Below, in pieces: positions 11,560 to 22,811 of a stretch of 64,000 nucleotides of DNA. The position numbers and the translations under genes are program-made. A model generated the notes under the pieces. It had not been told where the DNA came from. It ran no database searches and saw only the letters and a list, made by a program, of their open reading frames with translations. Numbering within the stretch: position 1 is the first letter of the stretch; each line of letters opens with the position of its first letter. The stretch spans positions 272,341 to 336,340 of the forward strand of contig QYAI01000002.1 of NCBI GenBank assembly GCA_003988855.1, given 5' to 3'. The stretch is from Arachnopeziza araneosa. Its lineage: Eukaryota; Ascomycota; Leotiomycetes; Helotiales; Arachnopezizaceae.

Positions 11560-13201
11560 CTACCAACCCCAAGTCCGCGTGGCAGCTGTATACGTAGGTG
11601 GTCTCCATTGAATCTTTGATGGGTCAAGATATCGTTTGGGCTTAGTCTTTTGTCTCTCAAGCATCGCCTCATGCTTTTTAATAAGGTGAGTAGGCAAGAT
11701 TATTTTGTGCTCTCCCTTGTGATAGACTTGCATTCTCTGCCATTGGAGGGTATGTTCCACATCCTGTTCGGTCATCGCGAGGGCTTGCGAAAGCTCCTGG
11801 ATACTAACTCCTTGCTCCGTCTTGTTTTTTTCAATGAGGATTTCGACAATGTTTTCTGTCCAGTATTGCCGGTATGAAAGAAGACCCAGATCTGACAATG
11901 GCTTTTCTGGAGAACCAAGCCTTGCCTCGATCGAAGATAGCTCGTAAGAGAATTGTATCAATAGACGACCATATCCTTTCCGCTGAAACTGTGGTAAGGT
12001 GAGAATACAAGCAACATTGTACCCATCAGCACTCTCCTTTTCTTTCGAGAAGTACCCGACGAGATGAAATCCTTTCTCATCTCGTGAAGTCATCACATAA
12101 AACAGAAATGGGTCAACATCGTAGTACAAGGTTTTGTGATCCAAAAACATTTTAGAAAGTAAACAGAGGTTGCGACACCACGTACGTTGGCGCCGACCGT
12201 CGATTTCAAAAAACGAAACATAATCGTCCCGGTATATTTCGTTCCCAGGAGGATGCTGTAAGGTGCATTTATGTCGATGTCTGCTGAAAGCTTTGAGATC
12301 GCCAAAGTAGCTCAGACAGAACTCGCAAATATACATCACATCCTCTTGCGTGAAGATTTCGGGATACGGAGAGAAATACCATGGATAGAGGTCGTACTTG
12401 CCAAATTGCACTTTGGAGATATTACGTATCCGCGATATCTCCGCTTGGTTTTGTGTCATGGATCCTCCGACACGAAGCTTTTCGATCTCTTCTTCTCGGC
12501 TAAATTCCTCGGGTGGTTCTGCCATTGCCGCTTCGGCCTGAGCCTTAACCTCATCAACATCCATCGCGTCTTCATCCTCAGCACCTGGGCTAGCATCGAG
12601 ATCAAGAGCCATTGTGAGTTTCTCCTCCCCTTCAGGATCAGGTGTCGCCTTCTGGGACTCCACAAATTCTGTCCACGGATGTGCGCTACCTTCAGAAGCT
12701 ATTGACGCCTCGCGTGTGGGAGCAGACCTCTTCTGGCCCTTTTTCAGGGCAACCGTCTTCTTCGCTGGAGGCGGCGCTTTTTTGGTTTCCTTTGGCTTCT
12801 CCAAGCTTGGCCATTCCACATCTTGATTGAAGTCTATCCTGGCGACAGGAACCCATTCGTCGAGACGCTTATTATAGTTGTCGAAATTGCAATAGAATTG
12901 GCGACCGCTTTTTGTCTCTTTGATACTTAAGATTTCGGCTTTTCGAGGCGCGCCATCCTAGACATGTACATTTAGAATACTGTGAGCAGTAACAAGAAAG
13001 ATTAAGCCGAGCGCGCGTGATTCAAAAGACACTCACTTTCACTACCATAGCTATGCATCCTATTCTTCAGGACCATTAGCAGACTGGTCGTAACCCAGAG
13101 CCTCTGAGCACTTACTTCAAGGTATCGACAGTGGCCTTCCCTTTCTGTTTTGGAACCGGAGACCCCACCGCAGCATCCTGAGATGCTGCGCCACCAGCCA
13201 T
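11560..13201 (-). CDS. ESA1: MYST-family histone acetyltransferase ESA1/TIP60 (NuA4 catalytic subunit), 503 aa
   Basis: Exons in transcript order are 13201-13116, 13064-13037 and 12957-11560. The two introns have good sites (GTAAGT...GAAG, GTGAGT...CTAG). The second exon is only 28 nt and encodes IGCIAMVVK, the start of the Tudor-knot/chromo barrel that continues with KAEILSIKETKSGRQFYCNF. The MYST domain follows, with a C2HC zinc finger (CEFCLSYF ... HRHKC), the active-site region NVACILTLP and the acetyl-CoA loop QFQRKGYGRLLI. By family it acetylates histones H4 and H2A as the NuA4 catalytic subunit and is essential in yeast. Between the barrel and the MYST domain lies a Lys- and acid-rich linker. 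It is divergent from REX4, with 205 bp between start codons. Confidence 0.95.
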
Positions 13202-13406
13202 GATGTAATTCGCGATGAAATTGATGAAAACAAATTGTGTTGTGATGATTGAAGAATTTGAAGGTCAATGTTTCTGAGAAGTGGCGGCTGGCGAGGCTTT
13301 GAAACCTAGACTTCAGCCTTGCGCTAAAAATCCAGTATGGTCCGTGCAACTTCCAGACTTTCAACGCCATTTTCTTAATCTTATGTCAACACAACAACAG
13401 TACAAA
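13202..13406. promoter_or_regulatory. bidirectional promoter of ESA1 and REX4
   Basis: Only 205 bp separate the two start codons, so both promoters and 5' leaders must fit here or overlap. This is inferred from layout; no specific factor site was assigned. Confidence 0.6.
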
Positions 13407-14390
13407 ATGGCACCTGAGCTGTCAAGCAACTGGAGGAAGCTACAAGCTAGTCTAAAACTGGAATCGGCAGCTGGTGCCGACCGCAAAAGGAAATCTGCAC
13501 CAACAGAAAGGCAGCAAAACTCAATTGCGAAGCGCATCAGACTCGAAGGAGGGTCAGTGAGGGCTAGCGCTTCTGGAAAAGCAGTCTCGAAAACGAAGAA
13601 GATGGGGAGCTACTTTAGTTCTAAAGTGGAAGAATCACTAGAGCCGGTGTCACCAAAAACTGCACCTTCAGCTACACTGGCAACATGGGCAGAAGAGAAC
13701 GACATATCTGCCAAAGACTTGGCTGAGGCTTATGGAGGAGGTTTGAAGGATAATACTGTTAAGGGAAACCACGCCGATGTTATCAACGGAGGCTTACTAA
13801 ACGATGTTGAGATTGGAAAGTATGTTGCGATCGACTGCGAAATGGTAGGAGTCGGTGGGGAAGAGGACCGATCTGTTCTAGCACGAGTTAGTATTGTGAC
13901 TTTCCATGGAGCACAAATTTATGATTCTTTCGTTAAACCGAAAGAATTTGTCACGGATTGGAGAACGCATGTTAGCGGTGTTTCAACCAAAGATATGGCG
14001 ACGGCGAGAGAATTCGAGGACGTCCAACGAGATGTTGCAGAGATAATGAACGGTAGAATCATTGTTGGCCATGCGATCAAGAACGACTTGGCAGCCATGA
14101 TGTTAGGCCATCCCAAGAGAGATATTAGAGACACCTCACGATTTTCAGGTTTCAGGAAATATAGTGCTGGTAGGACACCGAGCTTACGCAAGTTGGCCAA
14201 AGAGATTCTAGGCGTGGATATTCAAGCTGGCGAGCACTCGAGTATCGAAGATGCTCGTGCGACTATGCTTCTGTTCAGACGTCATAAATCTGCTTTCGAT
14301 GTTGAACACGCAAAATATTTTCCGGCTATCACAACTGGAACAGCCAAATCAAGTTCGAGAGGGAGGAAAAAGAAGAAGGGAAAACGCTGA
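13407..14390 (+). CDS. REX4: REX4-type RNA exonuclease (DEDDh), 327 aa
   Basis: The ATG at 13407 gives the typical MAPELSSNWRKLQ start; the frame is open upstream but that region is the shared promoter. The DEDDh exonuclease domain occupies about residues 140-300. It has Exo I (AIDCEMVGVG), HVSGV, Exo II (GHAIKNDLAAM) and Exo III (HSSIEDARATM) with the catalytic His and Asp. The N-terminus is basic with a probable nuclear or nucleolar signal, and the tail is RGRKKKKGKR. Family members trim pre-rRNA (ITS1 region) in the nucleolus. There is no intron, and the length is usual for the family. Confidence 0.92.
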   Translation: MAPELSSNWRKLQASLKLESAAGADRKRKSAPTERQQNSIAKRIRLEGGSVRASASGKAVSKTKKMGSYFSSKVEESLEPVSPKTAPSATLATWAEENDISAKDLAEAYGGGLKDNTVKGNHADVINGGLLNDVEIGKYVAIDCEMVGVGGEEDRSVLARVSIVTFHGAQIYDSFVKPKEFVTDWRTHVSGVSTKDMATAREFEDVQRDVAEIMNGRIIVGHAIKNDLAAMMLGHPKRDIRDTSRFSGFRKYSAGRTPSLRKLAKEILGVDIQAGEHSSIEDARATMLLFRRHKSAFDVEHAKYFPAITTGTAKSSSRGRKKKKGKR

Positions 14391-14594
14391 ATCAACCAAA
14401 GATGATTGTAACTTGCTTCACAAAAATCTTATCATATCACAAAGACGGCCGAAGAGAGTAATTAATTCGATCTCCATGGTCTAAATTATTCTAAAATCAG
14501 AAATTGGCCTGGACTGGATAACATATGAGAATTATGATCGTCAAGACTCCAACGCTCAGGTCAAAACGCATTGTACGCTTGCTCATAATCACAA

Positions 14595-16054
14595 TCAAAG
14601 CGGAACCCCCTCCATCAACTCCATTGCGCCCTCACGACCTACAGTAATGATAGCGTCACCCAGAGTCTTAGTCGCAAATCCAGCTTCACAGTAGACGAAA
14701 TAGTATATCCACTTGCGACGGAACACTTCGATCTCCTTCTCGCTCATGTGCTCGTGCTCCACCATCAGAGCTGGTCTGATACGTGTGTCGAAATTTCTCA
14801 TAAACGCCTCCCTCCACAATCGCAGAGCCTTGGCATAATGTCCACCGATGTTTTCGATTCTCTCCACTACCAGTGTCCCTTCAGATCCTTTACTTATACT
14901 CTCCACGAGCTGGCTGATGGATGGCAGGTGACCCCCAGGGAATATATATTTTTGAATAAAATCTTCTCCCTTGGAATATGCTTCATATCTTCCTTCCGGC
15001 ATCGTTATACATTGGAAGACAGCAATGCCGTCTTTTTTAAGTAGTCTGTGTATGCAAGAGAAATATGTTTCCAGATACTCTCGTCCTACTGCTTCCAACA
15101 TCTCAATAGAGATCACTTTGTCATATGGTACTTTCGGTGTTGGAAGTGCTCTGTAGTCCATGAGCAAAACCTCGATTTTATCTTGGAAGCCTGCAGCTGC
15201 AATTCTTTTCTCGGCTAGTTCCTTTTGTTCGATCGAGAGAGTGAGTGATGTCACACGGCAGCCTGTCGTTTTCACTGCTTCTATGGCGAATGAACCCCAT
15301 CCAGTCCCTATTTCTAACACGTGATCAGCGGGCTTTATGCGTGCGCCGTCGATAAATCGATGGATTTTAGTCATCTGTGCCGCCTCTAGTGTTTCTTCGT
15401 CTTCTGCGCTTGAAGCGGTCTTCCAAATTGGACAAGAATAAGTCATATCGTCTGACAAAAATGCCGCGAACATTTCGTTGCTAATATCATAATGAGCTGA
15501 GACGTTAAGCAGCGAGTTTGATAAAGTATTCGTACTCCTAGCAATTCCAGAAATCGTGGTCGCGATTGAAGAGGTGAGTGTTGTTGCATTAGCTAATTTG
15601 GAACGGTTGAGGATAAAAAGCTATTCAATTAGTACCTTGCTGAGCTTTTGATAGAAGCTCGTACCTCAAAAAACGATGTTAAATTAGAACATTCAAATTC
15701 ACCAAGCATCCAGGCCTCGGAAAATCCCATATCAGCAAATAAAAACAGTCGAACCCAAAAAGCTTCCTTCTTGATAACCAACTCCACTTCTGGAACTTGG
15801 TCGAGTCCTTTGTAAGCGCCATTGACGCCGTTGAAATGATTTTTCACAATCTTTTGACCGTATTTCGTTGTTTCGCCTGTCGTCTCGTCTACAACTACCA
15901 ACTGACCAATTTCGATACGTGCGAGGAGGGAGGTGACGGTTGCTTTCGAGAGAGACAGTATAGGACCCCAGGAGATTCCACCAAGGGCACCTCGCAAGAG
16001 ATCCGCGCCATGTACCAACGGTTTCGTGACTGCCTGTGGGATGTATGAGGCCAT
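14595..16054 (-). CDS. cyclopropane-fatty-acyl-phospholipid synthase-like SAM methyltransferase, 471 aa
   Basis: Exons are 16054-15665 and 15620-14595, joined in frame across a 44-nt intron (GTACGA...CTAATTGAATAG). The C-terminal part is a CFA-synthase/mycolic-acid-methyltransferase domain (PF02353 type). It carries the SAM motif VLEIGTGWGSFA, then DYRALP, the acidic VISIEMLEAVG and FIQKYIFPGGHLPS. The N-terminal half (about residues 1-160) is the substrate-side domain typical of CFA synthases. I used the ATG at 16054 (MASYIPQAV); an in-frame ATG at 16081 would add nine residues. The expected reaction is SAM-dependent methylene or methyl transfer to unsaturated acyl chains of phospholipids, but a sterol or sphingolipid substrate cannot be excluded. 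No membrane anchor is obvious. Confidence 0.87.
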
Positions 16055-17323
16055 ATCGAAAAATACAGACACACTTATCACGAATACAAATGAAAATGAA
16101 GATGAAATTCGATCGAAGTGACAAAGACTACAACAGTCAAATAGAGAAGTCTAGAAAGTGAAGCTTTGCGCGAGATCGCAGGCTCGCTCAATGGCCAACG
16201 CACTCCCAAGAACCAAAACTCGGTACGAAGGAGATATATAGGAAGAAAGAGAAAGAAATGTCCAGCGGTCGAATCAGAGCAAGTTTTCTAGCGATTGGAG
16301 GTCGCTCACGGACGTATGCCCGTGACAAACGCCATGGTGATATGCTTCAGAGCCAAAATGCAACGGGCAAGGGAGGGGAGCGTAGCATTCTACCCCACTA
16401 CTAGCGCAGTTCCATTGCATGGTTGATTTAGGGGTCATATTCTGCCCGACTTGCATTTGGGACTGTCAGTCGCGCCATGGAAGGATTGAGAGAATTCCCA
16501 GAGTTTGTGAGGAAAAAACTCATTGAAACGAGCAGAAACCCTAACGGCTACATAGCCTGAGTATTGAGATTTATTTAGCCGACGAAAGACTCACATCTCC
16601 TAAAGGTACCTATGAATGAAGTTGAGCATATCTACAATGGAAGCTGTCCCAAGAATGCAGGGTCCGCACTGTGACGAGAGGCTGATAAATCGATGCTTCC
16701 GGAACAGCCTCCGAAAGTCTTGACATCACCACTCTACATTTGGATGCTCTTGGAGCACATTCTCAACAGAAGATTGTTGAGGCAAATACTTTATCAAGAA
16801 CGTCCACTTTGCTACAGTGTTGGAGAGAAGCGGACGAAAGTTCAAGATGACTTTCCATGTATATGTAATCTACAGGGATAGATGCGCATGGGCTTTTGTG
16901 AACGGCGTTCCTGGGGCCAGCTCGACCACAGTAAATGCAAAGCGCAGCGGTCCGGCTCAGCAGCTTCCGAGGTCGCAAGAAAGCTTGTCGTTGAAACGAC
17001 AGGGTCCATGCCAAAGAGTAGGAGCGGTGAGGACCTGGCTCAAGTCTGGCGTTGGTTGGGCTTCATCATGCGAGTGCGAATGCGAAATCTGTTCAGAGTC
17101 ATGGGATTCAGATAAATGTGGTCGATGATGAGGAAGGACGGCAGACGTTGATTTAGGGCCGATCCGTAGCCTTTCCATTTCTCAGTGAGATCTGTGTCAC
17201 GAGCTGAGATTGGCGAACCCCTAAGGGAGTTAGTCCAGCCGCGTAAAGTCGCGTCGTCCTCGAAGAAGTGGCGTCCGACACCTATGTTGAAGTCAGCAAT
17301 TCAACTTTAAGATCGAATTCAAC
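16055..17323. other. intergenic, divergent promoters of the methyltransferase and RNH203
   Basis: About 1.27 kb with only short frames and no recognisable domain. It must contain the upstream regions of the two flanking divergent genes. I see no repeat or RNA gene. Confidence 0.5.
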
Positions 17324-17879
17324 ATGCTGGCAATTGAAAAGAGTAAAAGCCACCGAGGCAAATGTACGCCCAACGTTCTACCCTGCAGAATAAACCACAA
17401 TGGGGCCGTTGACACATCAAAAAGATATTGGAATCCAACTTCCATACCAGGTACGTCTTCGCCTCTATACTATTTCCAGAGTCTCATATCTTCGTAGATG
17501 GTAAAACGGTAGCTTATTTCCGAGGAAGAAAGCTTCATGGCAAGCAATTAAAGCTTCCAGCGGGTTATCGCGGGGTTGTAGTCTCGAAGACTGAGAAAGT
17601 ATTACCGAAGCGTCAACCAGCCGATGGAGCAGCTGAAGATGACGAGGAGGTTGAGGAGGAGCCAGAAGTGAAGATTATGGAGGAGCAGTCCGAGTTTGAT
17701 GATGTAATGGTCTGGGGACACGAGGCACTCCCGGATGAGACTGCCGACCCTTATGTACGGGGTATTGATGAGTGGATTGCCTTTGCGGAACAGGTATGTA
17801 CAAAGAATGATGTCTAATCACCTGCTGATATAAGTAGATCCATTCGTATGACCCGGACGAGAAGATGGTGTCAAAATAG
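17324..17879 (+). CDS. RNH203: ribonuclease H2 subunit C (RNH203), 154 aa, three exons
   Basis: Exons are 17324-17450, 17498-17793 and 17838-17879, with introns of 47 and 44 nt. The protein opens with KCTPNVLPCRINHNGAVD, then RYWNPTS and VAYFRGRKLHGKQLKLP, which together are the RNase H2 C signature. An acidic linker and a C-terminal VWGHEALPDETADPYVRG...W segment follow. It is a non-catalytic subunit that holds the RNH201/RNH202 complex together for removing ribonucleotides and RNA primers from DNA. The first exon is needed: a single-frame reading starting inside it would lose the conserved N-terminal strand. It is convergent with the DUF4385 gene. Confidence 0.9.
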
Positions 17880-18038
17880 AATTGGCTTTTACGAATTAAA
17901 TGGCGTTTGGGAAATTGGTTAGAGAGTCGGGTTACACAATGTTCTCCGAACATGAAATTCGATACCCATTTCATGGATCCTCTTAGGCTCAGATTTCGAT
18001 CAGAGATTCAATATTCAACTTTACCACCCACCCTCAAG

Positions 18039-18503
18039 TCACCCTCCCTTTTCCGCCTTCAGCCACTCTTTCTGTTCTCTCACAAACTCCTTCTTAAGAG
18101 CCTGATACCCTTCATGCTCTTTACACCTCTCCCAGACAGTCCTAAATATCCTACTCGCCTCTTCCTTCTCCTCCATTCCCTTATGGCCTAGACTCTTAGG
18201 GATCTCTTTCTCGTCCCTATACTTTCTCCCACCTTTATGATTCGCATAACGCTTTGCTCGCGTCATACCCATCTGGATGAATTTTCTTGCCATGTCCATG
18301 CCTACAAAATCATCTTGTTCGTAGAACTCTAGGAATTTCGTCCAGAGTGTTTCTGAGGATGTCTGGGCGATAGGCACAGTTCGAAATCGCCAGAGAGGGA
18401 GCAGGTAGGACTTGTAGGGCTCGTAGGTCAACACTAACTGCTCTCCGCGACCGATGCGGTAGCTCATCAAATGGGTCTTGGAGGGCTTAGTAAAAGTTGT
18501 CAT
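18039..18503 (-). CDS. DUF4385 family protein, 154 aa
   Basis: The ATG at 18503 begins MTTFTKPSKTHL; the frame is open for another 45 nt, but only from a TTG codon. The body matches the DUF4385 pattern: RIGRGEQLVLTYEPYKS, LLPLWRFRT, DDFVGMDMARKFIQMG and RAKRYANHKGGRKY. The family is widespread in bacteria and fungi with no known reaction. The usual domain begins some 15-20 residues earlier with a short acidic D-x-R-x-x-P-E-x-Y stretch, which is missing here. An unrecognised upstream exon or a shortened N-terminus is therefore possible. It is convergent with RNH203, with 159 bp between the stop codons. Confidence 0.82.
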   Translation of the reverse strand: MTTFTKPSKTHLMSYRIGRGEQLVLTYEPYKSYLLPLWRFRTVPIAQTSSETLWTKFLEFYEQDDFVGMDMARKFIQMGMTRAKRYANHKGGRKYRDEKEIPKSLGHKGMEEKEEASRIFRTVWERCKEHEGYQALKKEFVREQKEWLKAEKGG

Positions 18504-18920
18504 TTTGTGTTGGGATGCGATTGAGAACGGATTTTTAGGCTTCTCCAACGCCTGAGACTGGTAACCCAGGGGAATTCATGACGTCGACAAGCCGAGAGCT
18601 GAAAGCAACATTTATTGAGTATGAGTATCTTGAGATATATGTTGAAAGAAATCGAAATCTAAATACACAGATAATTCAGAGCCTTAATTCTTCCTTACTA
18701 TATAACACAAGACCGATCTTATTTCTCTGTGAAATGTTCACGTGAACAGATTCCCCCTGGTGAGGAACAAAACCACTTTATTACGGCGAACCATAACACG
18801 CAAACGCGCAGTGCGCGACGCGACTCGCGTTCTGGCTCTCCGCTATTTTCAAACTCCTGAGAGCGCTTCCAAAATACCGTCAACACAATAATTTCCCGAC
18901 ACACTCATTCAATTCCAACT
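18504..18920. other. divergent intergenic region between the DUF4385 gene and MCM6
   Basis: 417 bp contain the two promoters, including the MCB-like cluster at 18804-18830. No other gene is seen. Confidence 0.55.
18804..18830. promoter_or_regulatory. cluster of three ACGCG (MCB-like) sites upstream of MCM6
   Basis: ACGCG occurs at 18804-18808 and 18818-18822, and its reverse complement CGCGT at 18826-18830, about 90-115 bp before the MCM6 start. ACGCGT-type boxes bind MBF (Mbp1/Swi6-like) in yeasts and drive G1/S transcription of replication genes. Placement upstream of MCM6 fits; binding itself is inferred. Confidence 0.55.
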
Positions 18921-21902
18921 ATGGCTTCAGTGATGATGTCCGACGTAATGTCCGATGCTGGCCCTACGACCAGCAGAGGTACTACTCCTGCAGCTCGTCG
19001 TGTGCAAAGAGGCTCTTCAGCTAGGCCACGAGGTCCACCAACTGAAAGTGTCGCGGGTCCTCAGAGCGACGATGAAGGTTTTGCGGATGATCAGATTCCA
19101 GTGGGAAGTGGTCGGCCAAAGAGGAAAGACAGAGCTGTTCCAAGAGTCGAAGATGCGATCGGCCAATATGTTCAGCTCAATTTTGAAGAATTCCTTGAGA
19201 CGTCAGTGACTTTGCTCTCAATTCTCCTAATGTAGCTAATATGATCTCAGATTTGTTGAAGAACCATCTCCTTCCGCAGCTCCGACTTCGAGCGCTGTAT
19301 CCGACAAATACTATGTTGCCCAAATCCACGGCCTGAAGGATTTATCGCTGTCAACACTTTATGTTGATTTTACACACATCTCCCAATACAAAGGGGGAGC
19401 TCTAGCAGAGGGAATTGTGGAAGAATACTACAGGTTTTTGCCTTTCTTGACGAAAGGTCTTCAAAATATGATTGCAAAGTATGAACCACAATATTTTCGA
19501 GAGCATCGCCAGCCTACGACTTCGAGTAATCAAACATCCTCTGGAGCCAGCAACGCAGCTTCTGCTAGCCAATCGAACCCCAGCGAGACCCTCAATCAAC
19601 AAACCGATAAAATCTTTGCCTTGGCATTCTATAACTTACCTCTTGTCTCTCGCGTCCGACATCTTAGGACTGCTAATATCGGTCAACTTCTCTCAATCTC
19701 CGGCACTGTCACCCGAACATCTGAGGTTAGACCAGAACTTTCGCTCGCGACTTTTATCTGCGAGGCTTGTAGGAGCACGGTACCGAATATTGAGCAAACC
19801 TTCAGGTATACTGAACCAACTCAATGTCCAAACGAAAGTTGCATGAATCGGCAAGGATGGAGATTAGACATCAGACAAAGTACTTTTGTAGATTGGCAAA
19901 AAGTACGAGTTCAGGAAAACAGTTCAGAGATCCCAACAGGAAGCATGCCTCGGACAATGGATGTGATCCTGAGAGGAGAGATTGTTGAAAGGGCCAAAGC
20001 TGGAGAGAAGTGCATTTTCACGGGTGCTTTAATTGTGGTTCCGGATGTCAGTCAGCTTGGCCTTCCAGGCGTACGGCCTATGGCTGTGCGAGACAGCCAA
20101 AACAGAACCGGAGATGCTAATGGTGTCACTGGTTTGAAGGCTCTTGGTGTTCGAGATCTCACCTACAGGCTCGCCTTTTTGGCTTGTATGGTAGTGCCAG
20201 ATACGACAACAACTGGGTCGGCTGTGAGCCAGCATTTGAACAGCAATGTGCTTGCTGTCTTGAACCAAACTACTCCGGTTGACCCTACAGATCCTGGCAA
20301 TGATGCACAAGATGCCGTTCTTGCATCCATGACACATGCAGAAATTGAAGATCTGAGAAAGATGGTTCATAGCGACCATATTTATTCCCGTCTTGTAAAC
20401 TCACTGGCGCCTATGGTTTACGGTCACGAAATTGTGAAAAAGGGTCTTCTCTTGCAGTTGATGGGCGGCATTAGCAAGCAAACGCCAGAGGGTATGGCAC
20501 TTCGAGGAGATATCAATATTTGCATCGTCGGCGACCCTTCAACCTCCAAATCTCAGTTCCTGAAATATATCTGCTCCTTCCTGCCTCGAGCTGTCTACAC
20601 ATCCGGAAAGGCATCTTCTGCAGCTGGTCTTACTGCAGCAGTTGTCAAGGATGAAGAGACCGGAGAATTCACAATTGAGGCCGGTGCTCTGATGTTGGCA
20701 GATAATGGTATCTGCGCAATTGACGAGTTTGACAAGATGGACATTAGTGATCAGGTTGCCATCCACGAAGCTATGGAACAACAGACCATTTCAATAGCGA
20801 AAGCGGGTATTCAAGCTACTTTGAATGCAAGAACCTCAATCTTGGCTGCTGCAAATCCTGTTGGAGGCAGATATAATCGGAAAACAACACTTCGAGCCAA
20901 TATCAACATGTCAGCTCCTATCATGTCTCGTTTCGATTTATTCTTTGTTATTCTGGACGAATGTAATGAGACAATTGACCGACATCTTGCGGAACATATT
21001 GTTGGTATTCATCAGCTTCGTGATGAAGCCGTCCAACCTGAGTTCACAACTGAGCAACTTCAGCGCTACATTCGTTTCGCAAAGACTTTCAAGCCAGAAT
21101 TTACACCTGAGGCTAAGGAGATTCTTGTCCAGAAATATAAGGAGCTTAGAAGCGATGATGCTCAAGGCGGTATTGGTCGAAACAGTTATAGAATCACAGT
21201 CCGTCAACTTGAATCGATGATCCGTTTGTCGGAAGCTATTGCTAAAGTTAACTGTGTCGAGGAAATCACACCATCTATGGTCATTGAAGCCTTTAACTTG
21301 TTGCGACAAAGTATCATCTCAGTTGAAAAGGATGATATTGAGGTTGATGAAGAAGATGAAGCACTACCTACGAATGGCACCAATGGCCGCTCCAGAGACA
21401 ACGACGGTGACTCCCCAATGGCGGACGGTGACGACGATGATGAGGATGGAGATAATGGCCCAGATGGAGGTGCCGGTCCAAGCAGCGCCACTCCTGGACC
21501 CGCCAATGGTGATAGCAGGAAGACGAAAATCACTTACAATAAGTATATCAAGGTGGTCAATCTACTCGTCCAAAGAGTAAATGAAGATGAGCAGAGCAAT
21601 GGAGAGGGTGTGGATGGCGAGACGCTTATTGAGTGGTACCTAGAGCAGGCTGAAGATGAGCTAGCTGGAGAGGAGGATTATCATGCTGAGATGGCATTGA
21701 CTAAGAAGATTATCAAGCGTATGGTTAAGGTATGTTCTCTTAAGCTTTACGTTGAGAGTAATATTCTAACAGTATATAGGAAAATATTCTCATGGCTATC
21801 AGAGGCCAAGGATTAGTAGGCGAAGAGGGCCAAAGCAGCTCGGCAGATGCGGCTCAAATTGTTTATGTACTTCATCCTAACTGTGCGGTTGAGGAGTATT
21901 GA
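18921..21902 (+). CDS. MCM6: MCM6, replicative helicase subunit, 960 aa
   Basis: Exons are 18921-19201, 19251-21729 and 21780-21902. Both introns are 49-50 nt with standard sites and restore frame exactly. A disordered N-terminus precedes the MCM N-domain, whose zinc motif is formed by CEAC and later CPNESC. The AAA+ core carries Walker A GDPSTSKSQF, Walker B CAIDEFDKM and the arginine-finger region APIMSRFDLFF. The subunit is identified as MCM6 by GHEIVKKGLLLQLMGG and by the C-terminal winged-helix segment that the last exon completes (ENILMAIRGQGL). An acidic, Gly-rich linker lies at about residues 785-830. It is part of the MCM2-7 ring that unwinds DNA at replication forks. Confidence 0.96.
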
Positions 21903-22503
21903 AAAAGAAGTTACATTGGGAATGTTTGTATGAATGATGTCTAAATGGAAGATTAGCTGGGAGGTTGGTTGGGAAGGATACCAATAATATCATATGGTTG
22001 GCGTTAGTTGCCATTAGAGCCTGCTTATCAGATGTATTGCAGCGAATGTATAATGAAAGTTACTACGGGAATCCATACAAAGGCTAGAGAGAAATAGACC
22101 ACCTTCCCTCGTAATTCTGTCTGACCATAATACAATTCTACTGCCGAGATTCTCAATTAACGTGAGGACAAATTCTTTCCTATTCGACTGAGTTTGTATT
22201 CAAAAAGGAACTTTTACAGCATGAAAACATTTCTCGCCAAAATGGCAATACATTCCTACCTGCTCGTCACTGGGACCTCAACCACATTGATTTCGAAGCT
22301 CTTCTTCTTGTTTTGATTTCAGCTGCATTCATTAAGCTTTCATACGCAGCTCCGCTGCTATAGCATCTTGTCGTTCCAAACACCTCAGCGCCGCTATCAT
22401 TACATCTCATGTCCCAATCTAATAATCCGGCTACGATGCCTCCTAAATAGTCTAGTCGTCTGGTTCGCGGTCCTTCTCCCCAAATGTCTGTCTTCAATAT
22501 CAA
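21903..22503. other. convergent intergenic region between MCM6 and the 63-aa membrane protein gene
   Basis: 600 bp of 3' flanking sequence for the two genes. Only short frames are present and nothing else is recognisable. Confidence 0.55.
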
Positions 22504-22811
22504 TCAGATTCCGCCACCTGGTAGGATAGATGTCAGCCACATTAATAGTTAAACATGAATAGTCTCTTACCACTTCGTCCAGTAGCAACAGAGTAGTTGA
22601 TCTCCTTGGTGCTACTCTTCTTGGCAGCTTCACTACGCTCCATCACCGCCCGCCACTTGAATCCTATGAACAGAGCGCCACCGCCGATGAAGCTGGCTAT
22701 GAGTAAAGGAGTCTTCTGGCGACTAATTTGAGGATAAGCTATTAGCAACCTGTTTGTGAAGAGTAGGCCTGGGACTGTTGCTTACGAGAAGATAGATCGA
22801 GGAGGTGCCAT
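22504..22811 (-). CDS. 63-aa single-pass membrane microprotein, three exons
   Basis: Exons are 22811-22786, 22722-22571 and 22517-22504 (26, 152 and 14 nt). Donors are GTAAGC and GTAAGA; acceptors are ATTAG and ACCAG. The reading frame is continuous and ends in a TGA in the 14-nt last exon. The product starts MAPPRSIFSRQKTP, has one hydrophobic helix (LLIASFIGGGALFIGF, about residues 15-30), then a basic/charged stretch and the tail YSVATGRSGGGI. Positive charge before and after one transmembrane helix is typical of small mitochondrial or ER membrane proteins. I do not recognise the family. Its support is splice quality and frame, not homology. Confidence 0.62.
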
